Below are positions 18,414 to 26,877 of a DNA stretch of 57,389 nt, piece after piece (the first letter of the stretch is position 1; each line of letters opens with the position of its first letter). The notes beneath the pieces are model-generated. The model had not been told where the DNA came from, searched no databases, and worked only from the letters and a program-made list of their open reading frames with translations. The DNA comes from Bacillus sp. 2205SS5-2 (lineage in GTDB: Bacteria; Bacillota; Bacilli; Bacillales; Bacillaceae_K): contig NZ_JAYKTS010000002.1 in NCBI RefSeq assembly GCF_037024155.1, positions 206,373 through 263,761 on the forward strand, written 5' to 3'. The position numbers were made by a program, and so were the translations under genes.

Positions 18414-19172
18414 ATGGAAACCAAGACCATAATTGAGTTAAATAATGTTAGCTATCGTTATGATCGAGATTTTGTGTTAAAAGATGTCCAGTTATCTGTT
18501 CCAACGGGAGCATTCTTAGGCATAGTAGGGCCAAATGGATCTGGGAAGTCGACACTATTAAAGTTGATACTAGGGCTGTTAAAAGCAAAAGAAGGGCAAG
18601 TAAAGTTGTTTGGAGTATCGCAAGGAAAATTTAAGGAATGGGACCGGATCGGTTACGTTTCACAAAAAGCGAATTCTTTTAATTCAGGCTTTCCTGCAAC
18701 AGTATATGAAGTGGTTGAAAGTGGCTTAACCAAAAAAACAGGTATGTTCCGTTTTATCGGGCGTAAAAACAGAGAAAAAGTGATGAAAGCCATAGCTTCA
18801 GTTGGAATGGAACCCCTTTACAATCGAAATATAGGCGAGTTATCAGGTGGACAACAACAGCGCGTCTTTATCGCAAGAGCATTAGTAAGTGAGCCTGACG
18901 TACTAATCTTAGATGAGCCTACAGTTGGTGTTGATAGCCAAAATGTTCAATCCTTTTATGACATGTTAGAAGTGCTAAACAAACAGTTAGGGATCACGTT
19001 AATTTTAGTTACCCACGACATCGGAACTATTTCGAATAAAGTGACGCATGTCGCATGTTTGAATCGAGAATTACACTTTCATGGTAATACCCAACAATTT
19101 CATCAGCTGAAAGACAATGAGCTCTCCTCCTTTTATGGCCACGATGTTCATGTGTTACAGCACAATCATTAA
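18414..19172 (+). CDS. zurA: Zinc ABC transporter ATP-binding protein (ZurA/ZnuC type)
   Basis: ATPase subunit of a high-affinity zinc importer. Walker A is GPNGSGKST (about 38), the Q-loop lies in GYVSQKANSFN, the signature is LSGGQQQR (about 141) and Walker B is VLILDEPTVGVD, with the switch His in LVTHD. The His-containing C-terminus (HDVHVLQHNH) is typical of zinc transporters. AAGGAG precedes ATG 18414. The stop codon is part of an 8-bp target duplication made by the element at 19173. No substrate-binding lipoprotein gene (znuA/adcA type) is in the cluster, so it must be encoded elsewhere. Confidence 0.94.
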   Translation: METKTIIELNNVSYRYDRDFVLKDVQLSVPTGAFLGIVGPNGSGKSTLLKLILGLLKAKEGQVKLFGVSQGKFKEWDRIGYVSQKANSFNSGFPATVYEVVESGLTKKTGMFRFIGRKNREKVMKAIASVGMEPLYNRNIGELSGGQQQRVFIARALVSEPDVLILDEPTVGVDSQNVQSFYDMLEVLNKQLGITLILVTHDIGTISNKVTHVACLNRELHFHGNTQQFHQLKDNELSSFYGHDVHVLQHNH

Positions 19173-19337
19173 GGCTCTTTTCGCATAATTTGTTGCTCAA
19201 GCATATAATAACGGGTGGAAACACTCCTTTACCCTTATTTCGAGTTAAAAATAATACAAAAAGATTCACGGAGTCTTTCTTCGTCACGAAATATGGACTA
19301 ATGCAAAAAGCAAGCAACATTCTTTACGAAAACAGCC
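19173..19337 (-). mobile_element. Element A, subfamily 2, inserted at the zurA stop codon
   Basis: 165 bp from GGCTCTTTTCGC to GAAAACAGCC, flanked by perfect 8-bp duplications ATCATTAA at 19165-19172 and 19338-19345. The left duplication contains the zurA stop codon. The interior matches, in inverse orientation, the copy at 21243-21404 rather than the main subfamily. It separates zurA from zurM, which were originally a few bases apart. Confidence 0.9.
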
Positions 19338-19359
19338 ATCATTAAAGAAGAGGTGGCTT

Positions 19360-20214
19360 ATGTTTCAAGCTATATTACAATACTCATTTTTACAAAATGC
19401 ATTTTTAGCTGGATTACTCATTGGCATTATTGCGCCCCTATTAGGAGCGTTCATCGTCGTTCGAAGACTTTCTCTCATTGCTGATGCATTGAGTCACGTC
19501 ACTCTTGCTGGAATTGCATCAAGTTTACTCATTAGTAAAACATTCCCTTCGATGGCAAGCTTAAATCCTCTATATTTCGGGATGGGCTTTTCAGTAGTAG
19601 GTTCAATTTTAATTGAACGTTTGCGTTCGCTTTATAAACATTACGAAGAATTAGCGATTCCAATTATTTTATCTGGTGGAATTGGTTTGAGTGTCATCTT
19701 TATATCTATGGCAGACGGATTCAACACGGATTTATTTAATTATCTATTTGGCAGTGTGTCAGCCGTCAGTTCTAGCGATGTATGGTTAATTACACTAATC
19801 AGTATTGGTGTAATCTTTACCATTCTGTTCTTGTATAAAGAACTTTTCTTACTTTCTTTTGATGAAGAATACGCAAAAGCATCTGGAATCAAAGCGAAAG
19901 TGATTCACTTTGTATTTATTATCATGGTCGCGCTTGTCATTGCTGCATCGATGAGAATTGTTGGAATTTTACTTGTATCAAGTTTAATGACATTACCAGT
20001 GGCCGCTAGTATTCGAATTGCTCGCGGATTTAAACAAACCATATTTCTTTCAATTCTATTTGGAGAATCCGCTGTGATCGTAGGTTTAATATCTGCCTAT
20101 TACTTAGATTTAGCGCCTGGAGGGACGATTGTTGCTTCCTCGATTTTTATTTTAATTGCCACTATAGTCGGTAAAAAAATCCAGCATCACATGATTTCGA
20201 AGGATGTGAAATAA
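19360..20214 (+). CDS. zurM: Zinc ABC transporter permease (ZurM/ZnuB type)
   Basis: Membrane subunit of the zinc importer, ABC-3 family, 284 residues with about eight hydrophobic helices. The family hallmark [19 protein letters not shown] is at about 35-53 and [18 protein letters not shown] is in the second half. AGAGGTGG precedes ATG 19360. It is followed after 4 bp by zur, and both probably depend on the promoter before zurA, so transcripts must cross element A. Confidence 0.94.
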   Translation: MFQAILQYSFLQNAFLAGLLIGIIAPLLGAFIVVRRLSLIADALSHVTLAGIASSLLISKTFPSMASLNPLYFGMGFSVVGSILIERLRSLYKHYEELAIPIILSGGIGLSVIFISMADGFNTDLFNYLFGSVSAVSSSDVWLITLISIGVIFTILFLYKELFLLSFDEEYAKASGIKAKVIHFVFIIMVALVIAASMRIVGILLVSSLMTLPVAASIRIARGFKQTIFLSILFGESAVIVGLISAYYLDLAPGGTIVASSIFILIATIVGKKIQHHMISKDVK

Positions 20215-20218
20215 GTTC

Positions 20219-20629
20219 ATGAAGGTATGCGAAGCCATTGAAATTATGAAAGAGCGTGGATACAAGCAAACAGGTAAGCGAGAAGATATGGTGACGCTAT
20301 TTGCCACCAATGACCGCTATTTGAACGCGAAGGATGTTTTGGAGTATATGAAGGAAAGCTATCCGGGATTGAGTTTTGACACGGTCTATCGAAATTTATC
20401 TTTGTTTGTAGACCTTGGCATTTTAGAAGAAACGGAACTCTCAGGAGAAAAGTTATTTCGTATCTCCTGCTCCAATTCTCGCCACCATCATCATTTTATT
20501 TGTACTACATGTGGAAAGACCAAAGAAATTCAGACATGTCCGATGACCGATATTAATGAAAAACTAATGGGTTATGAAATATCCGGACATAAGTTTGAAA
20601 TTTATGGTCAATGTCCATTATGTCAGTGA
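20219..20629 (+). CDS. zur: Zinc uptake regulator Zur (Fur family)
   Basis: Zinc-responsive repressor of zinc-uptake and alternative ribosomal-protein genes. The 136-residue protein has an N-terminal winged helix ([15 protein letters not shown]...[22 protein letters not shown]). The C-terminal dimer domain has the His cluster SRHHHHFIC, the structural zinc Cys pairs CTTC and CPLC, and [11 protein letters not shown]. These features match B. subtilis Zur rather than Fur or PerR. Autoregulation is likely because it is the last gene behind the Zur box. Confidence 0.95.
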   Translation: MKVCEAIEIMKERGYKQTGKREDMVTLFATNDRYLNAKDVLEYMKESYPGLSFDTVYRNLSLFVDLGILEETELSGEKLFRISCSNSRHHHHFICTTCGKTKEIQTCPMTDINEKLMGYEISGHKFEIYGQCPLCQ

Positions 20630-20710
20630 TCCCGTACTAAGAAGCAGAGACTTAGTACAACCATCGGAGCATCTGTTGAACAATCCTCTAAAATCCAATT
20701 GATGATATAA

Positions 20711-20825
20711 AATGCCTTTACCTTTTTAGAATGTAAACTTGCTCCTCTTGAAAGAGGAATGAACTTCAAGAGGCATTAGAAAAAATTATATATTAACAGC
20801 CCCTCTTTTCTATAGAGGGGTTTTT
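20711..20825 (+). terminator. Structured segment and terminator after zur
   Basis: CCTCTTGAA (20744-20752) pairs with TTCAAGAGG (20765-20773), enclosed by AATGCC (20711-20716)/GGCATT (20772-20777). A terminator follows: CCCCTCT (20800-20806) with AGAGGGG (20814-20820), then TTTTT. The first structure has no T-run. I see no gene in 20630-20885. Confidence 0.7.
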
Positions 20826-20885
20826 GATCTTCAAAGTAGGGAAATAATTAATATGTCATTAAATTTAAGGTGAGTGTTATAGACG

Positions 20886-21278
20886 ATGAATGAATTAGAA
20901 GTATGCACTTCATGGAAAAAAAACTGTGTTAGTTCGATAGAAGGAGAAGGGAAGAACCATTTTATTCCTGCATTGCCTTATGAAGTGAGTGAGGAGAAAG
21001 CGATGTCAATCGTTGTTGAGTTAGTCACGAATCACTTTGATCGGGTCCACGTTAAGGAGAAGAAATCTGACTATTTACATGCTGTGTTCACATCGAAATG
21101 GATGAGATTTAAAGATGATATTCAAATACTGTTAGACCCCAAAAATAAATTGATCCATATTCGCTCAGCTTCACGTGCAGGTTATTATGATTTTCAAGTA
21201 AATCGTAAGCGAATGGAAACATTCAAAGCGTTATTTCAACAAGGCTGTTTTCGCAAAGATTGTGGCTGTTCGAATTAG
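20886..21278 (+). CDS. DUF1499 family protein with element-derived C-terminus
   Basis: The 130-residue protein matches DUF1499 (CVSSIEGEGKNHFIPALPY..., SDYLHAVFTSKWMRFKDDIQILLD, IHIRSASRAGYYDFQVNRKRME). Function is unknown. The last 11 codons (GCFRKDCGCSN) lie inside the element A copy that begins at 21243. Removing the element and one duplication restores a frame ending QQKEKSKG at TAA 21431-21433. The DUF1499 core is intact, so the protein may still work. It stands alone after the zur terminator. Confidence 0.88.
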   Translation: MNELEVCTSWKKNCVSSIEGEGKNHFIPALPYEVSEEKAMSIVVELVTNHFDRVHVKEKKSDYLHAVFTSKWMRFKDDIQILLDPKNKLIHIRSASRAGYYDFQVNRKRMETFKALFQQGCFRKDCGCSN

Positions 21279-21404
21279 TCCCTATTTTGTGATGAAGAAT
21301 GATTTCGGACATCTTTTCGCATTATTTTTAATTAGAAATGAGGAAAGAAAAATGTGTTTCCATCCGTTTTATACGCTAGAGCCACAAAGTATGCGAAAAG
21401 AGCC
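21243..21404 (+). mobile_element. Element A, subfamily 2, in the 3' end of the DUF1499 gene
   Basis: 162 bp from GGCTGTTTTCGCAAAGATTG to CGAAAAGAGCC, flanked by perfect 8-bp duplications TTCAACAA (21235-21242 and 21405-21412). The interior is homologous to 19173-19337 (shared ATTAGTCC, TTATTTTTAA, GTGTTTCCA blocks). Confidence 0.92.
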
Positions 21405-21416
21405 TTCAACAAAAAG

Positions 21417-21449
21417 AAAAAAGCAAAGGATAATTACCTTTGCTTTTTC
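21417..21449. terminator. Bidirectional terminator, DUF1499 gene / yqfW
   Basis: AAAAGCAAAGG pairs with CCTTTGCTTTT around ATAATTA. It overlaps the last codons of yqfW and contains the pre-insertion stop codon of the DUF1499 gene. Confidence 0.85.
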
Positions 21450-22012
21450 TCTTCAGTCCAATTTTGAACCCAGTGTTGGGCTTCTATCCAGTTGTTTACA
21501 CGTTTTACGCCTTGTGGAATCGAGTCTTGATTATAGGGAGTGTTGAATAATAGTACAGGTATATCAAGTTCTTCATGGAGCATAACAGCATTATCGTGCT
21601 TATCTTCTAAAAAGAGATTGACGTTATGCTTTTTCGCTGTGGCGATTTTATTATGTGATCCTATTAATTCGATATGGTGGTACATAATATCTTGTTCACT
21701 AAACCATTTTTCCGTCAATTGAGCGAGATGCTTTGGTCGAGCAGAGATAAAATAAAGCTGAAATTGTTCCTTCCAGGTTGAAAGGACGTGTTTTGCATTT
21801 TCAGCTAGAGGAGATTCCTGATAAATGGTGGCTTCTTCTCGCTTAAACCATTCCGAAAACGAGCTCGGATGGATGTCTAATGCTTTTGATAAATCATATT
21901 GGGTAACATCTTTTAGTGTGATATTTTTGTTGAAGGACTTGTTAATATAAGGAAGTAGTGTAGAAGGACATGTTACTGTCCCGTCGATATCTATTCCAAA
22001 GCGTAATGTCAT
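21434..22012 (-). CDS. yqfW: HAD-type 5'(3')-deoxyribonucleotidase-like protein YqfW
   Basis: The 192-residue putative nucleotidase has HAD motif I as GIDIDGTVT (about 5-13), motif II near YFISARPKHL and motif IV near LFLEDKHDNA. The family dephosphorylates small substrates; the exact one is unknown. ATG 22012 was chosen because GAGGGG is 9 bases upstream; the frame is open 14 codons further without support. The stop codon lies within the shared terminator. Confidence 0.88.
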   Translation of the reverse strand: MTLRFGIDIDGTVTCPSTLLPYINKSFNKNITLKDVTQYDLSKALDIHPSSFSEWFKREEATIYQESPLAENAKHVLSTWKEQFQLYFISARPKHLAQLTEKWFSEQDIMYHHIELIGSHNKIATAKKHNVNLFLEDKHDNAVMLHEELDIPVLLFNTPYNQDSIPQGVKRVNNWIEAQHWVQNWTEEKKQR

Positions 22013-22176
22013 ATGAATGAACCCCTCTCTTCTAATATGCCAATTTCCCTCCATAGTGTACCATATAATTTAAGTTGGAGAAAAAAGTTCAGAACTGTTA
22101 AACATTACAATATGTAAAATAATCGAATTGCCTCATACTAATAAATGCTCCAAGAAACCGAAAGTGAGGGATTGGT

Positions 22177-22554
22177 ATGAGCGATAAAAGAAACTATTCA
22201 CCAGTGGATTTTCAATATCCAGGAATAGATACAAACAACAATCCGGAAGCAGAGGTTCTATCTAGGAAATACAATGAGGAAGTTGCAGCAGAAATTACAA
22301 CCCCAATGGCATTAGGGACAGATTTTGAACGGGATGAAGTGGAGCAAACCGAAACGTCTGGTCGAATTTATGGGTACTCGGCCATCACTCTATCCATTCT
22401 ATCTCTGTTTTTACTACCTGTCTTATTTGGAGCCGCTGGCATCATTTTAGGCTTTGTCGCCAGAAGAAAAGGCTCAGAAATGCTAGGATCATGGTCCATT
22501 GGGATTGGAGCTATTTCCATAATCATTGGAATCTTTGTTCTCCCATTTTTTTAA
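22177..22554 (+). CDS. yqfX: YqfX-like small membrane protein
   Basis: The 125-residue protein has a soluble N-terminal half (acidic, Asn/Glu-rich) and two C-terminal membrane helices (about 68-92 and 99-124). The glycine-rich LFGAAGIILGFVARRKGSEMLGSWSIGIGAISIIIG resembles DUF4190-like tails. Function is unknown. The position next to yqfW and ispG matches B. subtilis yqfX. The start follows GTGAGGGATTGGT. Confidence 0.82.
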   Translation: MSDKRNYSPVDFQYPGIDTNNNPEAEVLSRKYNEEVAAEITTPMALGTDFERDEVEQTETSGRIYGYSAITLSILSLFLLPVLFGAAGIILGFVARRKGSEMLGSWSIGIGAISIIIGIFVLPFF

Positions 22555-22583
22555 AAGGGCGAAAAAGATCCGAATAGGAGCAA

Positions 22584-22613
22584 GAAGCTTGGCTAAGGGG
22601 CCAAGCTTCTTTA
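22584..22613 (+). terminator. Terminator after yqfX
   Basis: GAAGCTTGG pairs with CCAAGCTTC across an 8-base loop, followed by TTTAT. Confidence 0.8.
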
Positions 22614-22618
22614 TAAGT

Positions 22619-22779
22619 GGCTGTTTTTACAAAGTTTGTTGCTTTTCGCACTAGCCTATAAATGATGATATAGCTTTGTTTCGGGCATCATTTCGTCTAT
22701 TTTTAATGGAAATCAACAGTGATATGGGCGATTTAATCAAAAATCAGATGAAATAGCCACAATGTATACGAAAAGAGCC
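22619..22779 (+). mobile_element. Element A, main subfamily
   Basis: 161 bp, GGCTGTTTTTAC to CGAAAAGAGCC. The flanks TTATAAGT (22611-22618) and TTATAAAT (22780-22787) are an 8-bp duplication with one mismatch. Confidence 0.9.
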
Positions 22780-22785
22780 TTATAA

Positions 22786-22851
22786 ATTGAGAAGGGTAAA
22801 TATGCACTTGTGGAATGTGAAGAGGTCTTAGATGCATTCGAACATTTGTGA
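22786..22851 (+). pseudogene. Possible gene-tail fragment
   Basis: A start-less reading frame, IEKGKYALVECEEVLDAFEHL, ends in TGA directly after the element A copy. It looks protein-like but is too short to assign. The rest of the gap to 22950 shows nothing recognisable. Confidence 0.25.
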
Positions 22852-22950
22852 GCCACTATTTAAACAAGCGAAATGATAACATGGAAAGGACAGATAAAAA
22901 AGAAAAAAGTGAAGAGTTTGTGGCTCCTCACCGGAAGATTACTAATTAGA

Positions 22951-24057
22951 TTATTGTTCTTCTTGTTCCAATTTTTGCTTCTCGAAATATTCAGCCGCGA
23001 TGGCATCAATCTCTTTTTTTAATTCTTCGACCATTATTTCTTCAGGAACTTTTCGGACAATTTTTCCTTTTCGAAACAAGAGTCCTTCTCCTCGAGCACC
23101 AGCTATTCCTATATCTGCTTCACGTGCCTCTCCAGGACCGTTTACCGCACATCCTAAGACAGCCACTTTGATTGGAGCTTTAATAGTGGAAATATACTCT
23201 TCTACATCATTAGCAATCGAAATTAAATCAATTTCAATTCGCCCACAAGTTGGACATGATATGAGAGTAGCCGCATTAGAAGATAGTCCGAACACTTTCA
23301 GGAGTTCTCTAGCCACTTTTACTTCCTCTACTGGATCGGCACTAAGAGAAATACGAAGAGTGTTTCCGATGCCTTTACTCAAAAGCGCTCCAAGACCTGC
23401 AGCACTTTTTACCGTACCTGCAAATAATGTTCCTGACTCTGTAATGCCTAGATGAAGTGGATAATCAAATGCTTTGGATGCTTTTTCATAGGCTTCAATG
23501 GCAAGGTTTACATCAGATGCTTTTAGAGACACGATAATGTCATAGAAATCCAGTTCTTCTAGAATTTTGATATGATGAAGAGCACTTTCTACCATACCAT
23601 CAGCTGTAGGATAGCCATATTTTTCTAAAAATTGTTTCTCTAGACTTCCAGCGTTGACTCCAATACGAATTGGGACGCCTTTTGCTTTGGCTGCTTTAAC
23701 GACAGCTTCTACTTTTTCCCGACGACCAATATTTCCCGGATTAATCCGAATTTTGTCTGCGCCGCCTTCGATTGCTTTTAGTGCTAATTTATAATCAAAA
23801 TGAATGTCTACTACTAATGGAATATTTATTTGTTTTTTAATATCAGCAATTGCATCCGCAGCACGTTCATCTGGACATGCGACTCGAACGACTTGACAAC
23901 CAGCTTCCTCAAGGCGATGGATTTCTTTCACAGTTGCTTCAACATCATGGGTTTTGGTTGTAGTCATACTTTGTATAAAAAGTTCATCACTGCCACCGAT
24001 GGTCAAGTTACCAACCTTAACAGGGCGCGTTGTAGAACGATGAATTATTTCACTCAA
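22951..24057 (-). CDS. ispG: 4-hydroxy-3-methylbut-2-enyl diphosphate synthase IspG (GcpE)
   Basis: Penultimate MEP-pathway enzyme; converts MEcPP to HMBPP using a [4Fe-4S] cluster. The 368-residue protein has the TIM-barrel N-terminus ([12 protein letters not shown]...[27 protein letters not shown]). The C-terminal cluster Cys lie in ISCPTCGR and [14 protein letters not shown] 24057 is used, 9 bases after AAAGGAG. A Glu-rich tail ends the protein. Confidence 0.96.
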   Translation of the reverse strand: MSEIIHRSTTRPVKVGNLTIGGSDELFIQSMTTTKTHDVEATVKEIHRLEEAGCQVVRVACPDERAADAIADIKKQINIPLVVDIHFDYKLALKAIEGGADKIRINPGNIGRREKVEAVVKAAKAKGVPIRIGVNAGSLEKQFLEKYGYPTADGMVESALHHIKILEELDFYDIIVSLKASDVNLAIEAYEKASKAFDYPLHLGITESGTLFAGTVKSAAGLGALLSKGIGNTLRISLSADPVEEVKVARELLKVFGLSSNAATLISCPTCGRIEIDLISIANDVEEYISTIKAPIKVAVLGCAVNGPGEAREADIGIAGARGEGLLFRKGKIVRKVPEEIMVEELKKEIDAIAAEYFEKQKLEQEEQ

Positions 24058-24164
24058 ATGATCTCGCTCCTTTAGTTACTTTCATTAGTATATCCTTAGC
24101 ATATTGTAACAGTCTTTCATAGAGATTGACAAGAAATAGGACGGGATTAGAACATAGAATATTG

Positions 24165-24488
24165 TTAATAAATCGGAATAGTATAGACTTTTCCAATTTG
24201 AATTTGTTCAGGTAAAAGACCATCATTAAGCTCCTGAAAATCCTGGATGACCTGTTGAATTGAGACTGGAATCGGTCCGTCAATCTCATTTTCAATGAGA
24301 GAAAGTACGGTGTCACCGGCTTGAATCTTTTTCTTTGTATGGGAATGAGATGGAGTAGTAGGAGAAGTGGTAGTTTCGATAGCTACGTTTGCTTGGCTTG
24401 AACCAATTGGTAGAGTTCCGTAGCGCATATCAAAATAAATGCTATAGATTATTAGTAAAACAACAATGAATATAAAAGGTCTCTTCAT
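24165..24488 (-). CDS. yqfZ: LysM-domain membrane-anchored protein YqfZ
   Basis: The 107-residue protein has an N-terminal signal-anchor (PFIFIVVLLIIYSIYFDM), a Thr/Ser/His-rich linker (about 30-52) and one LysM domain (KIQAGDTVLSLIENEIDG...IQQVIQDFQELNDGLLPEQIQIGKVYTIPIY). It is predicted to face the cell wall and bind peptidoglycan. It lies upstream of ispG on the same strand with a gap of about 107 bp. Confidence 0.88.
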   Translation of the reverse strand: MKRPFIFIVVLLIIYSIYFDMRYGTLPIGSSQANVAIETTTSPTTPSHSHTKKKIQAGDTVLSLIENEIDGPIPVSIQQVIQDFQELNDGLLPEQIQIGKVYTIPIY

Positions 24489-24587
24489 TAATTCTCATCT
24501 CCTTTTCCTACTCTTTCTACTCTATGAAAAGAGTGGTAGTGATATGACTAGAATTCGCTGAGATTGCCTTGAAGTTATTTTTTTAGA

Positions 24588-24689
24588 GGTTCTTTTCGAA
24601 TCCCTTATGGCTATTTATTTTTTGATAGGTTCCTCCCTTTTCAACAGTTTTTTTTGCTGCGAGAAGCAAAATTATTTGTGAGTACAGCC
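24588..24689 (-). mobile_element. Element A, internally deleted and diverged
   Basis: The ends GGTTCTTTTCGAA...TTATGGCTATTT (24588 onward) and ATTATTTGTGAGTACAGCC (to 24689) are recognisable. About 60 bp of interior is missing and no target duplication is seen. This is the main content of the gap 24489-24803. Confidence 0.6.
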
Positions 24690-24803
24690 ATTTTATAGGG
24701 TGTGAAATGAGGAAATAGACCTAATCATTACATGAATGTAATCATAAATTTAGACCAGCTTAAACTTGTTTTATGAAAATAAATAGTAGCAACCAAGAGG
24801 GGA

Positions 24804-25752
24804 TTGGTAAGAATGGACTTGGTGAGAAAACCAAGAGGAAAACTCAGGAAAAAGGACTTGGATGCGATTAGATTAAGCACATTTTCTCATGTGATTTCGT
24901 TAATCGTTAACACATCTCTGCGGATAAGAGTATTATTCATGATAGTAAGTTTTGTAGCTATTTCAAGCATTTTAATCGGTATGATTCCTTATAATCAAGC
25001 AAAAGAAGCTGTAGTACATTCGATGGAACAACGATTATGTCGTGTAGTTTTAAGTATAAGTGATGTGGCTCAAAACTTAATGTTTCTCTTTGTTGGTGAT
25101 AAGGAATAATATACCCGTAAAATTAAAAGTGTCATTACTCAACAAAAGGCTACTTTAAGCCGGGATGGTCTATAAGAAGAGTTTTTGCTTTTTAAAAAAA
25201 CGGATCAGTTTTTCCGTTTAATGTGAGAAGGAAATCAACACTTACTTTCTCCTCAGAGCTTATAGAACAAATACACACAAAATAAAAAGGTGTTATACAT
25301 ACGAAAGTATTCATGAGAAGTACACAATTGCTATACGTACCATTCAAGAATTGAAAGATGAATATGTGATTATTGTCCTGCAAAAACAATAAATGGATAG
25401 TATTCATGATATGTAAAGGTCTGTATTAGCGACGATGATCCTCACTTTATTCATAACCATTATCATTTTACTGGGGGGTGTTCAAACAATAACCTTATCA
25501 ATCGTAAAACTGAGAGAATCAATGAGCGTGGTGCGGGAAGAGGGTCTCTCGGTAAATCATCAAGGGTCCACTTCATCATTACCAGAAATTGCTTCTCTTG
25601 AGCGTAGCTTTATCCTGATGCAAACTAATATGAGGAGTATTATTGAAAGTGTACAAAAAATTAATAAAGGATCTATCGACAACAGGTGGAGAATGTTCTT
25701 ATCTAGGTCAAGATATGAAAATAAATATTATTGCACAAAAAAACGAGCTTAA
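24804..25752 (+). pseudogene. Decayed methyl-accepting chemotaxis receptor gene
   Basis: The first part (24804-25109) encodes a cytosolic start, TM1 (IRVLFMIVSFVAISSILIGM) and the beginning of a ligand domain. A series of stops and frame changes then covers about 25110-25434. From 25435 a second frame resumes with TM2 (ILTLFITIIILLGGVQTI) and a HAMP-like helix pair (IVKLRESMSVV...IASLERSFILMQTNMRSI). It ends at 25752 with no signalling domain. This order of parts is that of a chemoreceptor, but the gene is broken and truncated. Confidence 0.75.
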
Positions 25753-25770
25753 AGAAAGCTCGTTTTTTGT
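25734..25770. terminator. Terminator at the end of the receptor remnant
   Basis: ACAAAAAACGAGCTT pairs with AAGCTCGTTTTTTGT around a short AAAGA loop. The symmetric A/T flanks suit either direction, including the convergent yqgB transcript. Confidence 0.85.
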
Positions 25771-25854
25771 GCTAGGTAAAATAGTATAGATTATTATTAT
25801 GGTTTTGATGTCGAACTATATGAGCATTTCATTTTTCCTAGGTAAAGTAGGACT

Positions 25855-26643
25855 TTATGGATTGCTGTCATACCTTTTTGTAGAACGTGATTGTGGAATT
25901 TCATTAATAGTTAGATACAGCATGACTGTGATAATAAGCCAATTAAGCAATAAACCTGCAGGAATAGTTGTTTTCAATAAATCCATGATTAAAAAGAAAA
26001 TAATTGGAAGGGAATTGGCATAAGCAGTCAGACGAAAACTTTGTCTATACGATAATTTTCGTTTCAGCATTTTGGCAATGAAAAGTCCAATTACAGCAAA
26101 TAGTAACACCTTAATAAAGGTAATAAAGGAAGAAAATAGATATATAATGATATAAATAATCGGCAAGAAGATAATTAGGGAAGATTGAAACATGTCAATA
26201 TAGGTTAAAACAGAATCATTCGTAATTTCCAGCTCACTTAACTGATTATAAGGGATTTCCTGCTGATTTCCTTCGGTAGCTATAATCATTTTATTCTTTA
26301 CTAAACCGACGATAAATGAGTTTTGATCGACCGAATTTAGGGAATCCGAAGAGGGGTCAATATGAAAAGTAAAGTGATCTTCGACAATAGAAAAGGGGGC
26401 GGTTTGGTCGGTCTTTAATGAACCGTTTACAATTTCAAAGGAAGGGATATCGCCTTCTAAAATTGCACTTCCCTCATCAATGGTTTTATTGACTAGTGTC
26501 GTTAAACTAATGATTATTGGAATAGAAGCTAGTAAAGAAAGGAAAAATACAAACAGAAGTGTTTTTCCAATACCTTGAAAGCGAACTTTTGCAATATCCT
26601 TTGGTGAGTATAGACTTTTGAAAAGTTGAGAAAAAATATTCAT
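25855..26643 (-). CDS. yqgB: DUF1189 family membrane protein YqgB
   Basis: The 262-residue protein has an N-terminal helix (about 28-50), an extracytoplasmic segment of about 110 residues and three or four C-terminal helices (about 150-250). The start MNIFSQLFKSLYSPKDIAKVRFQGIGKTLL is typical of DUF1189 proteins, which have no established function; some members occur beside maltose transport genes. An AT-rich upstream region shared with the divergent Na/Pi cotransporter gene contains two TGTAA repeats 11 bp apart (26734, 26745). Confidence 0.85.
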   Translation of the reverse strand: MNIFSQLFKSLYSPKDIAKVRFQGIGKTLLFVFFLSLLASIPIIISLTTLVNKTIDEGSAILEGDIPSFEIVNGSLKTDQTAPFSIVEDHFTFHIDPSSDSLNSVDQNSFIVGLVKNKMIIATEGNQQEIPYNQLSELEITNDSVLTYIDMFQSSLIIFLPIIYIIIYLFSSFITFIKVLLFAVIGLFIAKMLKRKLSYRQSFRLTAYANSLPIIFFLIMDLLKTTIPAGLLLNWLIITVMLYLTINEIPQSRSTKRYDSNP

Positions 26644-26795
26644 TATGTCACGTCCTTTATAGTTTCCTCCTTATTTTATTCTTATTTAATAGGTAACTTC
26701 AAGTCGGGATTAAAATAAGAAAATTCAGTTTTTTGTAACAGTAATGTAATATTTGAGAATATTTATTAAGCGAATGTAAATTTTCGAAAAAATCA

Positions 26796-26824
26796 TTTAC
26801 AATTAGAGGGGTTATCAATATTAT
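26796..26824 (+). promoter_or_regulatory. Sigma-A promoter of the Na/Pi cotransporter gene
   Basis: TTTACA (26796-26801), 17 bp, TATTAT (26819-26824), about 50 bp before the start. Confidence 0.75.
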
Positions 26825-26877
26825 GAGTAAGGGGTTTTGTTGATACTTGTCGAAATTAATTTTAGGGGTTGAATATT

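Noticed and set aside
19027-19320. 97-codon minus-strand frame over zurA and element A
   Set aside because: It is antisense to a well-supported ABC ATPase gene and otherwise made of repeat DNA. Its resemblance to a frame at 21262-21546 comes only from the shared repeat.
24050-24316. 88-codon frame overlapping ispG and yqfZ
   Set aside because: It is in a shadow frame of yqfZ and the intergenic gap, without family features; yqfZ has a full LysM domain and signal-anchor.
26734-26749. PhoP boxes between yqgB and the Na/Pi cotransporter gene
   Set aside because: Only two TGTAA repeats 11 bp apart in very AT-rich DNA, in the minus-strand orientation. Too little to call against the four-box array at pstS.
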